This document shows positions 1 to 8,264 of a stretch of DNA of 64,000 nucleotides, one piece after another (positions within the stretch are counted from its first letter, which is position 1; each line of letters starts with the position of its first letter). The position numbers and the translations under genes are program-made. Source of the stretch: Shimia sp040225985 (GTDB lineage Bacteria > Pseudomonadota > Alphaproteobacteria > Rhodobacterales > Rhodobacteraceae); assembly GCF_040225985.1 (NCBI RefSeq), contig NZ_JBBPEU010000004.1:186001-250000 (forward strand), given 5' to 3'. The notes under the pieces are model-generated. The model saw nothing but the letters and a program-made list of their open reading frames with translations, was not told where the DNA came from and ran no database searches.

Positions 1-624
1 CTTTATCTTGCGGCGGCAGGCGTCGGGACGATCGGCGTGGTCGATGACGATGTGGTGGACAATTCCAACCTGCAACGGCAGGTGATCCACAAGGACGCAG
101 GGATCGGAACGCCCAAGGTGTTCTCGGCGCAAGAGGCCATGCAGGCCCAGAATCCGTTTATCACGGTGCTGCCCTATAACCGGCGCCTGTCGGCCGAAGA
201 TGCCAGGGTCTTGATCGCCGATTATGACCTCGTGTTAGATGGCACCGACAATTTCGACACGCGGTATCTAGTGAACCGGGCTTGCGTCGCTGCGGGCAAA
301 CCGCTGATTTCCGGCGCGCTGTCGCAATGGGAAGGGCAACTCAGCGTGTTTGACCCTGCCAACGACGCCCCGTGTTACCAATGCGTGTTCCCCGAGGCCC
401 CGGCTGCGGGTCTGGCCCCGAACTGCGCCGAGGCCGGGGTTCTGGGGCCGTTGCCCGGCGTGATCGGCACGATGATGGCCGCCGAGGCAATCAAGCAGAT
501 CACGGGCGCGGGCATGGTTCTGCGCGGCGACATGCTGATCTATGACGCGCTTTACGGAGAAACCCGCAAGATCGCGATCAAAGCCAATCCGGCCTGTCCT
601 GTCTGCGGCAGAGACACGGCCTGA
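1..624 (+). CDS. MoeB/ThiF/HesA-family sulfur-carrier adenylyltransferase (5' end missing)
   Basis: The frame is open from base 1, so the start lies outside the window and 207 residues are visible. Members of this family adenylate the C-terminal glycine of a ubiquitin-like sulfur carrier (MoaD, ThiS) in molybdopterin or thiamine synthesis. Visible family marks are the end of the glycine-rich nucleotide loop, the VDDDVVDNSNLQRQ stretch that holds the conserved Asp and Arg of the ATP site, the GTDNFDTR motif, and two CxxC pairs (CYQC near visible residue 125 and CPVC near 201) that bind structural zinc. CAEAGVLGPLPGVIG matches the MoeB region after the second catalytic segment. No rhodanese domain follows, since the protein ends soon after the last CxxC. 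MoeB and ThiF cannot be separated from this fragment. Confidence 0.88.
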   Translation, partial: LYLAAAGVGTIGVVDDDVVDNSNLQRQVIHKDAGIGTPKVFSAQEAMQAQNPFITVLPYNRRLSAEDARVLIADYDLVLDGTDNFDTRYLVNRACVAAGKPLISGALSQWEGQLSVFDPANDAPCYQCVFPEAPAAGLAPNCAEAGVLGPLPGVIGTMMAAEAIKQITGAGMVLRGDMLIYDALYGETRKIAIKANPACPVCGRDTA

Positions 625-722
625 GATCGGCCTGCGCGACGCTCTGAGAACGTAATTTCCGAGCAGTCTGGCGTTGAACATATCCTGCAGGCGCTTAGGT
701 TGATTTGCAAAGGAGAACCTGC

Positions 723-2735
723 ATGACGAACCCGCTTTTGTCCGACTGGAGCACGCCGTTTTCGCTGGCCCCGTTCGACGCCATTTCAGACGATGATTTT
801 GCCCCCGCGCTGGACGTGGCCCTTGCCACCCACACGGCAGAAATCGCGGCCATTGCCGAAAACCCTGACGCCCCCAGTTTTGCCAACACGATCGAGGCGA
901 TGGAGGCCGCTGGCGAAGATCTCGACAAGGTCCTGTCAGTGTTCTTCACCGTGGCCGGTGCCGACAGCAACCCACAGCGCGAGGCATTACAGCGCGAATT
1001 TTCCCCCAAACTCGCCGCGCATTTCTCGGCGATTTCCTCCAACAAGGCGCTGTTCCGCCGCGTGGCCGCCGTCTGGGAGGCGCGCGATGGTCTGGGGCTG
1101 GACGACGAACAAGAGCGGGTTTTGATGCTGACACATCGCGGCTTTGTCCGTTCGGGGGCTGCGCTGGAAGGGGAAGCCGACACGCGGATGCAGGCCATTA
1201 TGGGCCGGCTTGCGGAACTGGGCACAGCCTTTACCCAGAATCTACTGGCGGATGAACGCGACTGGTTCATGCCGCTGGCCGAAGGGGATCTGGAAGGGCT
1301 GCCAGGGTTCGTGGTCGAGGCTGCGCGTGCCGCGGGCAAGGAAAAGGGCGCAGGCGGGCCGGTGGTGACCTTGTCGCGGTCGCTGATCGTGCCCTTCCTG
1401 CAATTTTCGCCCCGCCGTGACCTGCGCAAGAAGGCCTTTTCCGCCTGGGCCGCGCGTGGCGCCAATGGCGGCGAGACCGACAACCGCGCGATCACTGCAG
1501 AAATTCTTGCCCTGCGCGCAGAACGCGCCAAACTGCTCGGCTATGACAGCTTTGCGGATTTCAAACTTGAAACCGAAATGGCAGGCACCCCTGCGGCAGT
1601 GCGCGAGCTGTTGATGGCGGTCTGGGAACCGGCCAAGGCCCGTGCCGAGGCCGATGCCAAAATTCTGACCGACATGATGCATGCCGACGGGATAAACGGC
1701 GATCTCGCCCCGTGGGACTGGCGCTATTATGCCGAGAAGCGGCGCAAGGTCGAACATGATCTCGATGAGGCGGCACTCAAGCCCTATCTGCAACTCGACC
1801 GGATGATCGAAGCCGCCTTTGCCTGTGCCAACCGCCTGTTCGGGCTGGAATTCGCACCACTACAGATCACACTGTATCACCCGGATTGCCGTGCGTGGGA
1901 AGTCACCCGCAACGGCGAACATGTGGCGGTGTTCATCGGAGACTATTTCGCGCGCGGTTCGAAACGGTCGGGGGCTTGGTGCTCGGCGATGCGTTCACAA
2001 GCGAAATTCCCCAAGTTTCAGGCCCCGGTGGTCATCAATGTCTGCAACTTTGCCAAGGCGGACCCGGCCCTGTTGTCCTATGACGATGCGCGCACCCTGT
2101 TCCACGAATTCGGCCACGCCCTGCATCAGATGCTGTCAAACGTGACCTATGAACGGGTCTCGGGCACGTCGGTCGCGCGAGATTTCGTCGAACTGCCGTC
2201 GCAGCTTTATGAACACTGGCTGGAAGTGCCCGAGGTTCTGTCCGAATTCGCCACCCATGCCGAGACCGGTGAGCCCATGCCGCAGGACATGCTCGACAAG
2301 GTTTTAGGGGCGGCCAATTTCGACATGGGGTTCCAGACTGTTGAATACGTTGCCTCTGCGCTGGTGGATCTGGCCTTTCACGAAGGGGCGGCCCCCGCCG
2401 ATACGATGGCAAAACAGGCCGAGGTTCTGGACAGCATCGGGATGCCCGCGGCGATCACCATGCGCCATGCTACACCGCAATTTGCCCATGTCTTTTCCGG
2501 TGATGGCTATAGCTCGGGCTATTACAGCTACATGTGGTCCGAGGTTATGGACGCCGACGCCTTTGCCGCCTTTGAAGAGGCAGGTAGCGCCTTTGACCCC
2601 GAAACCGCGAAATCGCTTGAGGACAACATCCTTTCAACCGGTGGCTCGGTCGAGGCGGAGGACCTGTATAAACAGTTCCGTGGACGGTTGCCGGGGGTCG
2701 ATGCCTTGCTGAAAGGGCGGGGGCTGGCGGCCTGA
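723..2735 (+). CDS. M3-family oligopeptidase / peptidyl-dipeptidase (Dcp/OpdA-like)
   Basis: A cytoplasmic zinc metallopeptidase of 670 residues that should degrade short peptides. The zinc signature HEFGH lies at residues 461-465 and the third ligand is expected in the FVELPSQ segment about 28 residues later, as in thimet-type M3 enzymes. The length agrees with the Dcp/oligopeptidase A group, and no signal peptide is visible. An in-frame TTG lies six codons upstream, but the ATG at 723 is preferred because AAGGAG ends about eight bases before it. The gene stands alone and converges with the NYN gene downstream. Whether it acts as dipeptidyl carboxypeptidase or endopeptidase cannot be read from the sequence. 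Confidence 0.93.
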   Translation: MTNPLLSDWSTPFSLAPFDAISDDDFAPALDVALATHTAEIAAIAENPDAPSFANTIEAMEAAGEDLDKVLSVFFTVAGADSNPQREALQREFSPKLAAHFSAISSNKALFRRVAAVWEARDGLGLDDEQERVLMLTHRGFVRSGAALEGEADTRMQAIMGRLAELGTAFTQNLLADERDWFMPLAEGDLEGLPGFVVEAARAAGKEKGAGGPVVTLSRSLIVPFLQFSPRRDLRKKAFSAWAARGANGGETDNRAITAEILALRAERAKLLGYDSFADFKLETEMAGTPAAVRELLMAVWEPAKARAEADAKILTDMMHADGINGDLAPWDWRYYAEKRRKVEHDLDEAALKPYLQLDRMIEAAFACANRLFGLEFAPLQITLYHPDCRAWEVTRNGEHVAVFIGDYFARGSKRSGAWCSAMRSQAKFPKFQAPVVINVCNFAKADPALLSYDDARTLFHEFGHALHQMLSNVTYERVSGTSVARDFVELPSQLYEHWLEVPEVLSEFATHAETGEPMPQDMLDKVLGAANFDMGFQTVEYVASALVDLAFHEGAAPADTMAKQAEVLDSIGMPAAITMRHATPQFAHVFSGDGYSSGYYSYMWSEVMDADAFAAFEEAGSAFDPETAKSLEDNILSTGGSVEAEDLYKQFRGRLPGVDALLKGRGLAA

Positions 2736-2759
2736 TCGGTTGCCAGTGGTGCGTTACCC

Positions 2760-3332
2760 TTACGGGGTGGTTTTCAGATAGGGTGCACCGTTCTGAACAC
2801 CGCCCCGGATCAGTTTTCCCGCTCTGGCCACTTCGGAAAAACTGTCCTGCCAGTCGCGGAAACGGTCATTGGTGATGATCGGGGCGTCCATGTCCCGCGC
2901 GGCCTGTAACAGGAATTCGTCCGCAGGAGTGCCTTTGGGCGAAACCATGACCTGTTTCACCGGCAAGTCCAGAAGGCGTGCCATCGCTGCATCGCCCAAA
3001 AAACGGTTAGACAGTTTATAGCCAACATTCGCATCAAAGATGACGCCGGGCCGATACCCCTTGGCGCGCAGTGCCTGAACCAATTGGTCGACAACCGCGA
3101 TATTCGGCTTTCCATCCTGCCAATGCATGACGTTGGACCCGTCGATCAGGATGGGTTCGCTGGGGGCAGATCTGCGCTTGCTGAAAACCGCGCGCAGCCA
3201 GATCGCAGCACACAGCGCCGCCAGACCAATCAGGATCGGTTGCTGCGATGCCTCCCACTCGGGATCGAGGGGAGGCATCAAAACCGCCAGCATGGCACAG
3301 GCCACGCCGATCACGAGCCAAAGATGACCCAT
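2760..3332 (-). CDS. Membrane-anchored NYN/Zc3h12a-type ribonuclease domain protein
   Basis: A 190-residue protein with two N-terminal hydrophobic segments (about residues 3-20 and 31-50), a short basic linker, and a cytoplasmic NYN (PIN-like) domain from about residue 58. The acidic residues expected of the metal site are present: Asp64 in LIDGSN, Asp100 in IFDAN, Asp138 in ADEF and Asp156 in TNDRFRD. This pattern resembles the Zc3h12a-like RNase family. It is the last gene of the minus-strand polysaccharide block, 11 bases after the phosphomannomutase stop, so it may be co-transcribed. RNase activity is inferred from family; the substrate is unknown. Confidence 0.75.
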   Translation of the reverse strand: MGHLWLVIGVACAMLAVLMPPLDPEWEASQQPILIGLAALCAAIWLRAVFSKRRSAPSEPILIDGSNVMHWQDGKPNIAVVDQLVQALRAKGYRPGVIFDANVGYKLSNRFLGDAAMARLLDLPVKQVMVSPKGTPADEFLLQAARDMDAPIITNDRFRDWQDSFSEVARAGKLIRGGVQNGAPYLKTTP

Positions 3333-3343
3333 GGTGTCGGGCC

Positions 3344-4840
3344 TCAGATCGTCTGGTCGTAGTCGCCAACCTGGTCTTCGGTGCGGATGACCGCGTCGAT
3401 ATCGGCAAAGATCGCGCGCATTTCAGCTTCGCTCTCCGAGCTTTCACAGACCACCACAAGGTTCGGCGTGTTCGACGAGGCCCGCACCAGACCCCACGAT
3501 CCATTGTCCAGAATGACACGGGCGCCATTCACAGTGACAACCTCTTTGATAGCGCGCCCTGCAAACGTCTCTCCGGCTTCGTGCTTGGCGACCAGTTTCT
3601 GTACCAGACGATCAAGCACGTCGTATTTCTCGGTATCGGCGCAATAGGGCGACATGGTCGGGGTCGACCAGGTTTTCGGCAGGGCCTTGCGCAGATCCGA
3701 CATGGACATATCGGGGTTGCGGTCCATCAGTTTGCAGATTTCCACGGCCACGCGCATGCCGCAGTCATAGCCACGCCCCACGGGTTCCGCGAGGAAATAG
3801 TGGCCAGATTTCTCGAACCCGGCGAGGGCGCCGATTTCCTTGACCCGACGCTTCATGTGGCTGTGGCCGGTTTTCCAGTAATCCGCCGTCACACCGTGTT
3901 TTTGCAGCTCGGGATCCGAGGCAAACAGGCCGGTCGATTTCACATCCGCCACAAAAGTGGAATTCGGATAGAGTTTCGAGAGGTCACGCGCCATGATGAC
4001 ACCCACCTTGTCGGCAAAGATCTCTTCGCCTTCGTCATCGACCACGCCGCAACGGTCGCCGTCGCCATCAAACCCCAGCGCGAAATCCGCGCCCGAGGCT
4101 TTGACGCTGTCCGACATGTCGTGCAGCATTTCCATCGCTTCGGGGTTCGGGTTGTAATGCGGGAAGGTGTAATCCAGCCTGTTGTGGCTCTCGACCACTT
4201 CGACACCGATCCGTTTAAAAATTTCCGGCGCGAAGGCCGCCGCCGTGCCGTTGCCCGTGGCGCAAACGACCTTGAGCGGACGGGACATTTTGAAATCACC
4301 GACAAGGTCGTCGATATAAGCTTCTTTCACACCGTCCACGAATTCATACGAACCGCCGGCGACCTCTTCCCAGTCGCCGTTCAGCACGATGTCACGCAGT
4401 TCGCCCATTTCGTCCGGTCCATGGGTCAGCGGGCGGTCAAAGCCCATCTTCACCCCGGTCCAGCCATTGGGGTTGTGCGACGCGGTGATCATGGCGACGG
4501 CGGGCACGTCCAGGTGGAACTGGGCGAAATAGGCCATCGGCGACAGGGCAGGTCCGATATCCTTGACGTGGATCCCCGCGCGCATCAGGCCCTGGATCAC
4601 GGCCAGTTTGATCGACAGGGAATAGTCGCGATAGTCGTTGCCAACCGCGATCACGGGCGCGATCCCGCGGCGGCGCATCTGCGTGCCCAATCCCATGCCA
4701 AGGGCAGTCATGCCGGGCAGGTTGATTTCCTCGGGGAAACGCCAGCGGGCGTCGTACTCGCGAAAGCCGGTCGGCTTGATCATCGGGTCGCGCAGAAATT
4801 CCCAGGTGTTCGGCGTCACCGTGGCAGCAGGTTTGGTCAT
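3344..4840 (-). CDS. Phosphomannomutase/phosphoglucomutase (AlgC/ManB type)
   Basis: A 498-residue alpha-D-phosphohexomutase that interconverts hexose 1- and 6-phosphates to supply nucleotide sugars for surface polysaccharides. The phosphoserine loop TASHNPNG has the catalytic Ser at 121, the metal loop DGDGDR is at 258-263, and the phosphate-binding loop RASSNTPN is near 455. These mark domains 1, 3 and 4 of the family. It lies between kdsA (20 bases upstream) and the NYN gene, which suggests a role in capsule or lipopolysaccharide precursor supply. Mannose or glucose preference cannot be decided here. Confidence 0.93.
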   Translation of the reverse strand: MTKPAATVTPNTWEFLRDPMIKPTGFREYDARWRFPEEINLPGMTALGMGLGTQMRRRGIAPVIAVGNDYRDYSLSIKLAVIQGLMRAGIHVKDIGPALSPMAYFAQFHLDVPAVAMITASHNPNGWTGVKMGFDRPLTHGPDEMGELRDIVLNGDWEEVAGGSYEFVDGVKEAYIDDLVGDFKMSRPLKVVCATGNGTAAAFAPEIFKRIGVEVVESHNRLDYTFPHYNPNPEAMEMLHDMSDSVKASGADFALGFDGDGDRCGVVDDEGEEIFADKVGVIMARDLSKLYPNSTFVADVKSTGLFASDPELQKHGVTADYWKTGHSHMKRRVKEIGALAGFEKSGHYFLAEPVGRGYDCGMRVAVEICKLMDRNPDMSMSDLRKALPKTWSTPTMSPYCADTEKYDVLDRLVQKLVAKHEAGETFAGRAIKEVVTVNGARVILDNGSWGLVRASSNTPNLVVVCESSESEAEMRAIFADIDAVIRTEDQVGDYDQTI

Positions 4841-4860
4841 TAGGTATCTCTTTAATTCGG

Positions 4861-5694
4861 TCAGATGTGAATCGGGTTTGCTTTAGCCAGCCTGTCAAAG
4901 GCCATCAACGTGTCAATTAGCGCGGGCATATGATGCAAATGTATCATGTTGGGCCCATCCGAGGGGGCGTTGTCCGGGTTTTCATGGGTTTCGATGAAAA
5001 CGCCGGCAATTCCAAGAGACACTGCCGCGCGCGCCATCACCGGTGCAAATTCACGCTGCCCGCCGGAAGATCCGCCCTGGCCGCCCGGTTGTTGCACGGA
5101 ATGGGTTGCGTCCATGATCACCGGATACCCTGTCTGCGCCATGCGGGGCAGGCCGCGCATATCGGTGACAAGGGTGTTATAGCCAAAAGACGTGCCGCGT
5201 TCCGTCAGCAGGATCTTGTTATTGCCGGTGCTTTCCACCTTGCTCACGACATTGTCCATGTCCCACGGGGCCAGAAACTGCCCCTTTTTTACATTCACGG
5301 CGGCGCCGGTCTGGCCCGCAGCCAGCAACAGGTCGGTCTGACGGCACAGGAAAGCAGGGATTTGCAGGATGTCGCAGACCTCGGCCGCCGGGGCGCACTG
5401 GGCCTCGGTGTGGACATCGGTCAGGACTGGCACCCCAATTGCGTCTTTCACGCCTTGCAGAACCTTCAGCCCCTCGTCGATGCCAAGCCCCCGTTTGCCA
5501 GAGACACTGGTCCGGTTGGCCTTGTCGTAAGACGCCTTGAACACATATTGCGCGCCGGCGGCATCGCAGGCTTCTTTCATCTTGCCCGCGATCATCTGCG
5601 CATGATCGGCGCTTTCAAGCTGGCACGGTCCGGCAATCACGGTCAGCGGCAAGTCGTTCGCCACCTTCAGGTTGGCAATATCGATGTGTTTCAT
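4861..5694 (-). CDS. kdsA: 3-deoxy-8-phosphooctulonate (KDO-8-P) synthase
   Basis: Condenses arabinose 5-phosphate with phosphoenolpyruvate to KDO 8-phosphate, the first committed step to KDO for lipid A core and capsule linkers. The 277-residue TIM barrel has the family's N-terminal IAGPCQLES, FKASYDKANRTS and RGLGIDEGL segments and the GQGGSSGGQREF loop. A Cys in the AGPCQ motif is visible, but metal dependence was not determined. It starts three bases after the kpsE stop, so translation with the exporter genes is probably coupled. That placement suggests the KDO made here feeds the same polysaccharide. Confidence 0.96.
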   Translation of the reverse strand: MKHIDIANLKVANDLPLTVIAGPCQLESADHAQMIAGKMKEACDAAGAQYVFKASYDKANRTSVSGKRGLGIDEGLKVLQGVKDAIGVPVLTDVHTEAQCAPAAEVCDILQIPAFLCRQTDLLLAAGQTGAAVNVKKGQFLAPWDMDNVVSKVESTGNNKILLTERGTSFGYNTLVTDMRGLPRMAQTGYPVIMDATHSVQQPGGQGGSSGGQREFAPVMARAAVSLGIAGVFIETHENPDNAPSDGPNMIHLHHMPALIDTLMAFDRLAKANPIHI

Positions 5695-5697
5695 TGT

Positions 5698-7392
5698 CTA
5701 CGAAGATACCTGTTCACGAAGGATCGAGGCCGTTAGCGAAATCATCAGATAGATACCCGAGAAGATCAGGAAGGCCAGAACCGTGTTCTCGAAGGCCCGT
5801 GGATAACTCGGGTCCTCTGAGGCGACGGGCTCGACGCTGATGGTCAGGTAACGCACTTGTCGATTTGCTTCCAGCTCGGTCTGTTTCAATGTCTGCAGCG
5901 ATGTCTGCATCATCATGTCAGCCGTGGCAAGGTCGGCCTGTGCCATCTGGATCTGCGCAGTCTTCTGGGCCAGCGAAGAATCGCCGGCAGTGGCGTCGGT
6001 CATCCGGTCTTCCAGCCCTTCAAGATAGGCGTTCAGGCGTCGGATATCGCCCCTGACGCCTTCGACGCGGGCCTTGTTTGGGCGCGGGTTGTCCTCAAGT
6101 GCGGCCAGTTGCAATTCCTTTTCCTGCAATTGGATCTGCACATTGTTGATCTGCGAGCGCAGGCTGGCGATCACGCCTTCCGGGTCTATGATGGACCCTT
6201 CCTGCATTTCAACCAGACGGCGTTGGGCATCGCGGCGTTCCTCGCGCGCTTCTTCAAGGCTCTTGCGGGCATCGCGCAGCTGGTCTTCGCGCTTGCGCTG
6301 TGACAGGTCGTCGACCCGGTCTTCCGCATAGGAAATCAGCTTGCTGGAGAAACGCGCTGCCACTTCGGGATCGGGGGCGACCACTTCCATGCGGATCACG
6401 CCCTCGGTCGGGTCATAGCCAAGTTTGACGTTTTTCTTGTAGACCTTGTAGGCTTCTTCGTTCGACGGGTTTTCTGGCAGGCGCTGAATCGGGTCGATGG
6501 TCTGGTCTGCAAAGACGCCCTTGAAATTCTCGTCCTGATCCAGCCGAACCATGGCGTCCTTGGATTGCAGGTAAGACTGTGTCGCAATTGAGTCTTGGTT
6601 GGTGGCGAACTGTGTGCCGGACAAGAGCGAGCTGAACCCCCCCGCAGTAGCCGTATCGGCCTGCAGGATCAGGAACTCCGACTTGGTGGAATACATCGGC
6701 GTGGCGATCACATAGAAATACCACCCCGTCAGCAGCGTCGGCAGAAACACGAAGACCGACAGGCGCGTAAAGAGCAGCAGCAGTTTGCGGCGGCGGCGGC
6801 GGGCGATGTCGCGCTGGATGTCGGCGATTTCGCGCGCGCGGCTTTCCATGGGTGACGCCATTTCGGTCGAGGGCAGGTTTTCCTTACCCATTGGCATGGT
6901 CTGGGGCAGCTGTACGCGCCCCTGCGCGCCCTGTTGACCCGCACCGGATTGATCCATGTTGACCAGTTCAAGCATGTTGGTGCGCTGGAAAGGATCAATC
7001 CCGTTGGCGCGCAACAGGCGCACCGCGTCATAGTCCGAGGTGGCCGCCAGCCCGTTTTTCTGGGCCACACGGCGGGCCATGCGCAACTGGCGCCCGGTCA
7101 ACCCCTCGCGCTTGATCGCGTCGATTTCCTGTTCTGGGGACATGGCAGCGCTTTGCGCAGGCTGCGGCGGTGTCGGGGCGGCGGCCTGTTGGGGTTGGCG
7201 CGGTTGTTGCGGCGTTGGTTGTGCTGGTTGTGCCGGTTGGCTGGCCGCGGCAGAAGCCGCAGCTTCGCCCGTGAAGCGGTGATCAGGCAGCGCGCCGCCT
7301 GCATTGGCGGCAGGGCGAACCTCGCCCTGCGCGGCCCCGGCCTGGGGGCTGCGGCGGATACGGAACTTCTTAGCCTTGGGTTTGGTAGTCAT
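5698..7392 (-). CDS. kpsE: Capsule polysaccharide export inner-membrane protein, KpsE/Wzz-type
   Basis: A 564-residue polysaccharide co-polymerase/export protein. An unusual 200-residue cytoplasmic N-terminus contains a Pro/Gln/Ala-rich low-complexity tract (about residues 45-85) and a basic patch just before the first membrane segment. A Wzz-like periplasmic domain follows, with a long coiled coil rich in Arg, Glu and Gln, then a C-terminal membrane helix. In the KpsE family such proteins link the KpsMT pump to the outer-membrane channel. The start at 7392 (MTTKPKAKKF) lies inside the 3' end of kpsT with a 23-base overlap; an upstream in-frame start would overlap further. The long N-terminal extension is not typical of enterobacterial KpsE. 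Confidence 0.85.
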   Translation of the reverse strand: MTTKPKAKKFRIRRSPQAGAAQGEVRPAANAGGALPDHRFTGEAAASAAASQPAQPAQPTPQQPRQPQQAAAPTPPQPAQSAAMSPEQEIDAIKREGLTGRQLRMARRVAQKNGLAATSDYDAVRLLRANGIDPFQRTNMLELVNMDQSGAGQQGAQGRVQLPQTMPMGKENLPSTEMASPMESRAREIADIQRDIARRRRRKLLLLFTRLSVFVFLPTLLTGWYFYVIATPMYSTKSEFLILQADTATAGGFSSLLSGTQFATNQDSIATQSYLQSKDAMVRLDQDENFKGVFADQTIDPIQRLPENPSNEEAYKVYKKNVKLGYDPTEGVIRMEVVAPDPEVAARFSSKLISYAEDRVDDLSQRKREDQLRDARKSLEEAREERRDAQRRLVEMQEGSIIDPEGVIASLRSQINNVQIQLQEKELQLAALEDNPRPNKARVEGVRGDIRRLNAYLEGLEDRMTDATAGDSSLAQKTAQIQMAQADLATADMMMQTSLQTLKQTELEANRQVRYLTISVEPVASEDPSYPRAFENTVLAFLIFSGIYLMISLTASILREQVSS

Positions 7393-8029
7393 AGAGCTGC
7401 TTTGCCTCTTCCAAGGTGTCAAACATATACAATTGCCCGTTCAGCAACACCGCGGCGGAACGGGCGAACTTTTCAAGCACATCGGGTTTGTGGGACACGA
7501 TGATGATCGTCGTGGTGCGCAGGCGTTCTTTCAGGATGGCGCCCGCTTTCTTGTTGAATTCGACATCGGTCGACGCGGGCATGCCTTCGTCGATCAGGTA
7601 CATGTCAAAGTCGAGCGCCAGCATCAGCGCAAAGGTGAACCGTGCCCGCATTCCCGAGGAATAGGTGCCCAGCGGTTGTTCGAAATACTCGCCCAGATTG
7701 CACAGCCAGCGGCAGAACGCCTCGACATAATCAGGATCCAGACCATACAGGCGCGCGATAAAGCGGCTGTTATCCACGGCATTGTGCCGGTTGACCACGC
7801 CCCCCATAAAACCCAGAGGAAAGCTGATCCGGCAATTGCGTCTGATCTCGCCCTCGTCGGGCTTCTCAAGTCCGGCGATCATGTTGATCAGGGTCGTTTT
7901 GCCGGTCCCGTTCGGGGCCAGAATGCCAAGCGAATTGCCCCAGTCCACGCGGAACGAGACGCGATCAAGGATCACCTTGTGTTGGGTGCCCGTCCAGAAG
8001 GACTTGCTGACATTATCAAATTCGAGCAT
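7370..8029 (-). CDS. kpsT: Capsule polysaccharide ABC exporter ATPase, KpsT-type
   Basis: A 219-residue ATPase for export of polysaccharide across the inner membrane. The P-loop APNGTGKTT is at 38-46 and is odd because Ala replaces its first Gly. The signature region YSSGMRARF is at 123-131 and the Walker B segment MYLIDE at 143-148, all KpsT-like. Open frame extends 51 codons upstream, but MLEFDNVSKSF is chosen as start because GGAG sits about seven bases before that ATG and the fold begins there. No kpsM-type permease gene is adjacent: the next gene upstream is nhaA. The permease partner must be elsewhere. Confidence 0.9.
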   Translation of the reverse strand: MLEFDNVSKSFWTGTQHKVILDRVSFRVDWGNSLGILAPNGTGKTTLINMIAGLEKPDEGEIRRNCRISFPLGFMGGVVNRHNAVDNSRFIARLYGLDPDYVEAFCRWLCNLGEYFEQPLGTYSSGMRARFTFALMLALDFDMYLIDEGMPASTDVEFNKKAGAILKERLRTTTIIIVSHKPDVLEKFARSAAVLLNGQLYMFDTLEEAKQLYDYQTQG

Positions 8030-8264
8030 CGTTCGCTCCGGCTCTGCTCTGCCCCTCCCTGTTACAGGAGTTTTCTTAACGCTCTGTGTGGCGCCTTTGG
8101 GCGTAATATGTCGGATTGACCCCCTTGATAGCAACGCCTTGCGGCGAGAATTTGGCGACAGGTGGTAAAAAAACCGACGCAATTGCGCGGGTTTCCGCGA
8201 ATTCGGGTGTATTGCGCGGTGTTGCTACGCCTCTGCGTTGTGCGATGGGACGCCAGATGTGGGG

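Noticed and set aside
3248..4843. A 531-codon open frame antisense to the phosphomannomutase gene
   Set aside because: The sense strand has clear catalytic motifs; the antisense frame is His- and Arg-rich as expected of shadow frames in GC-rich DNA.
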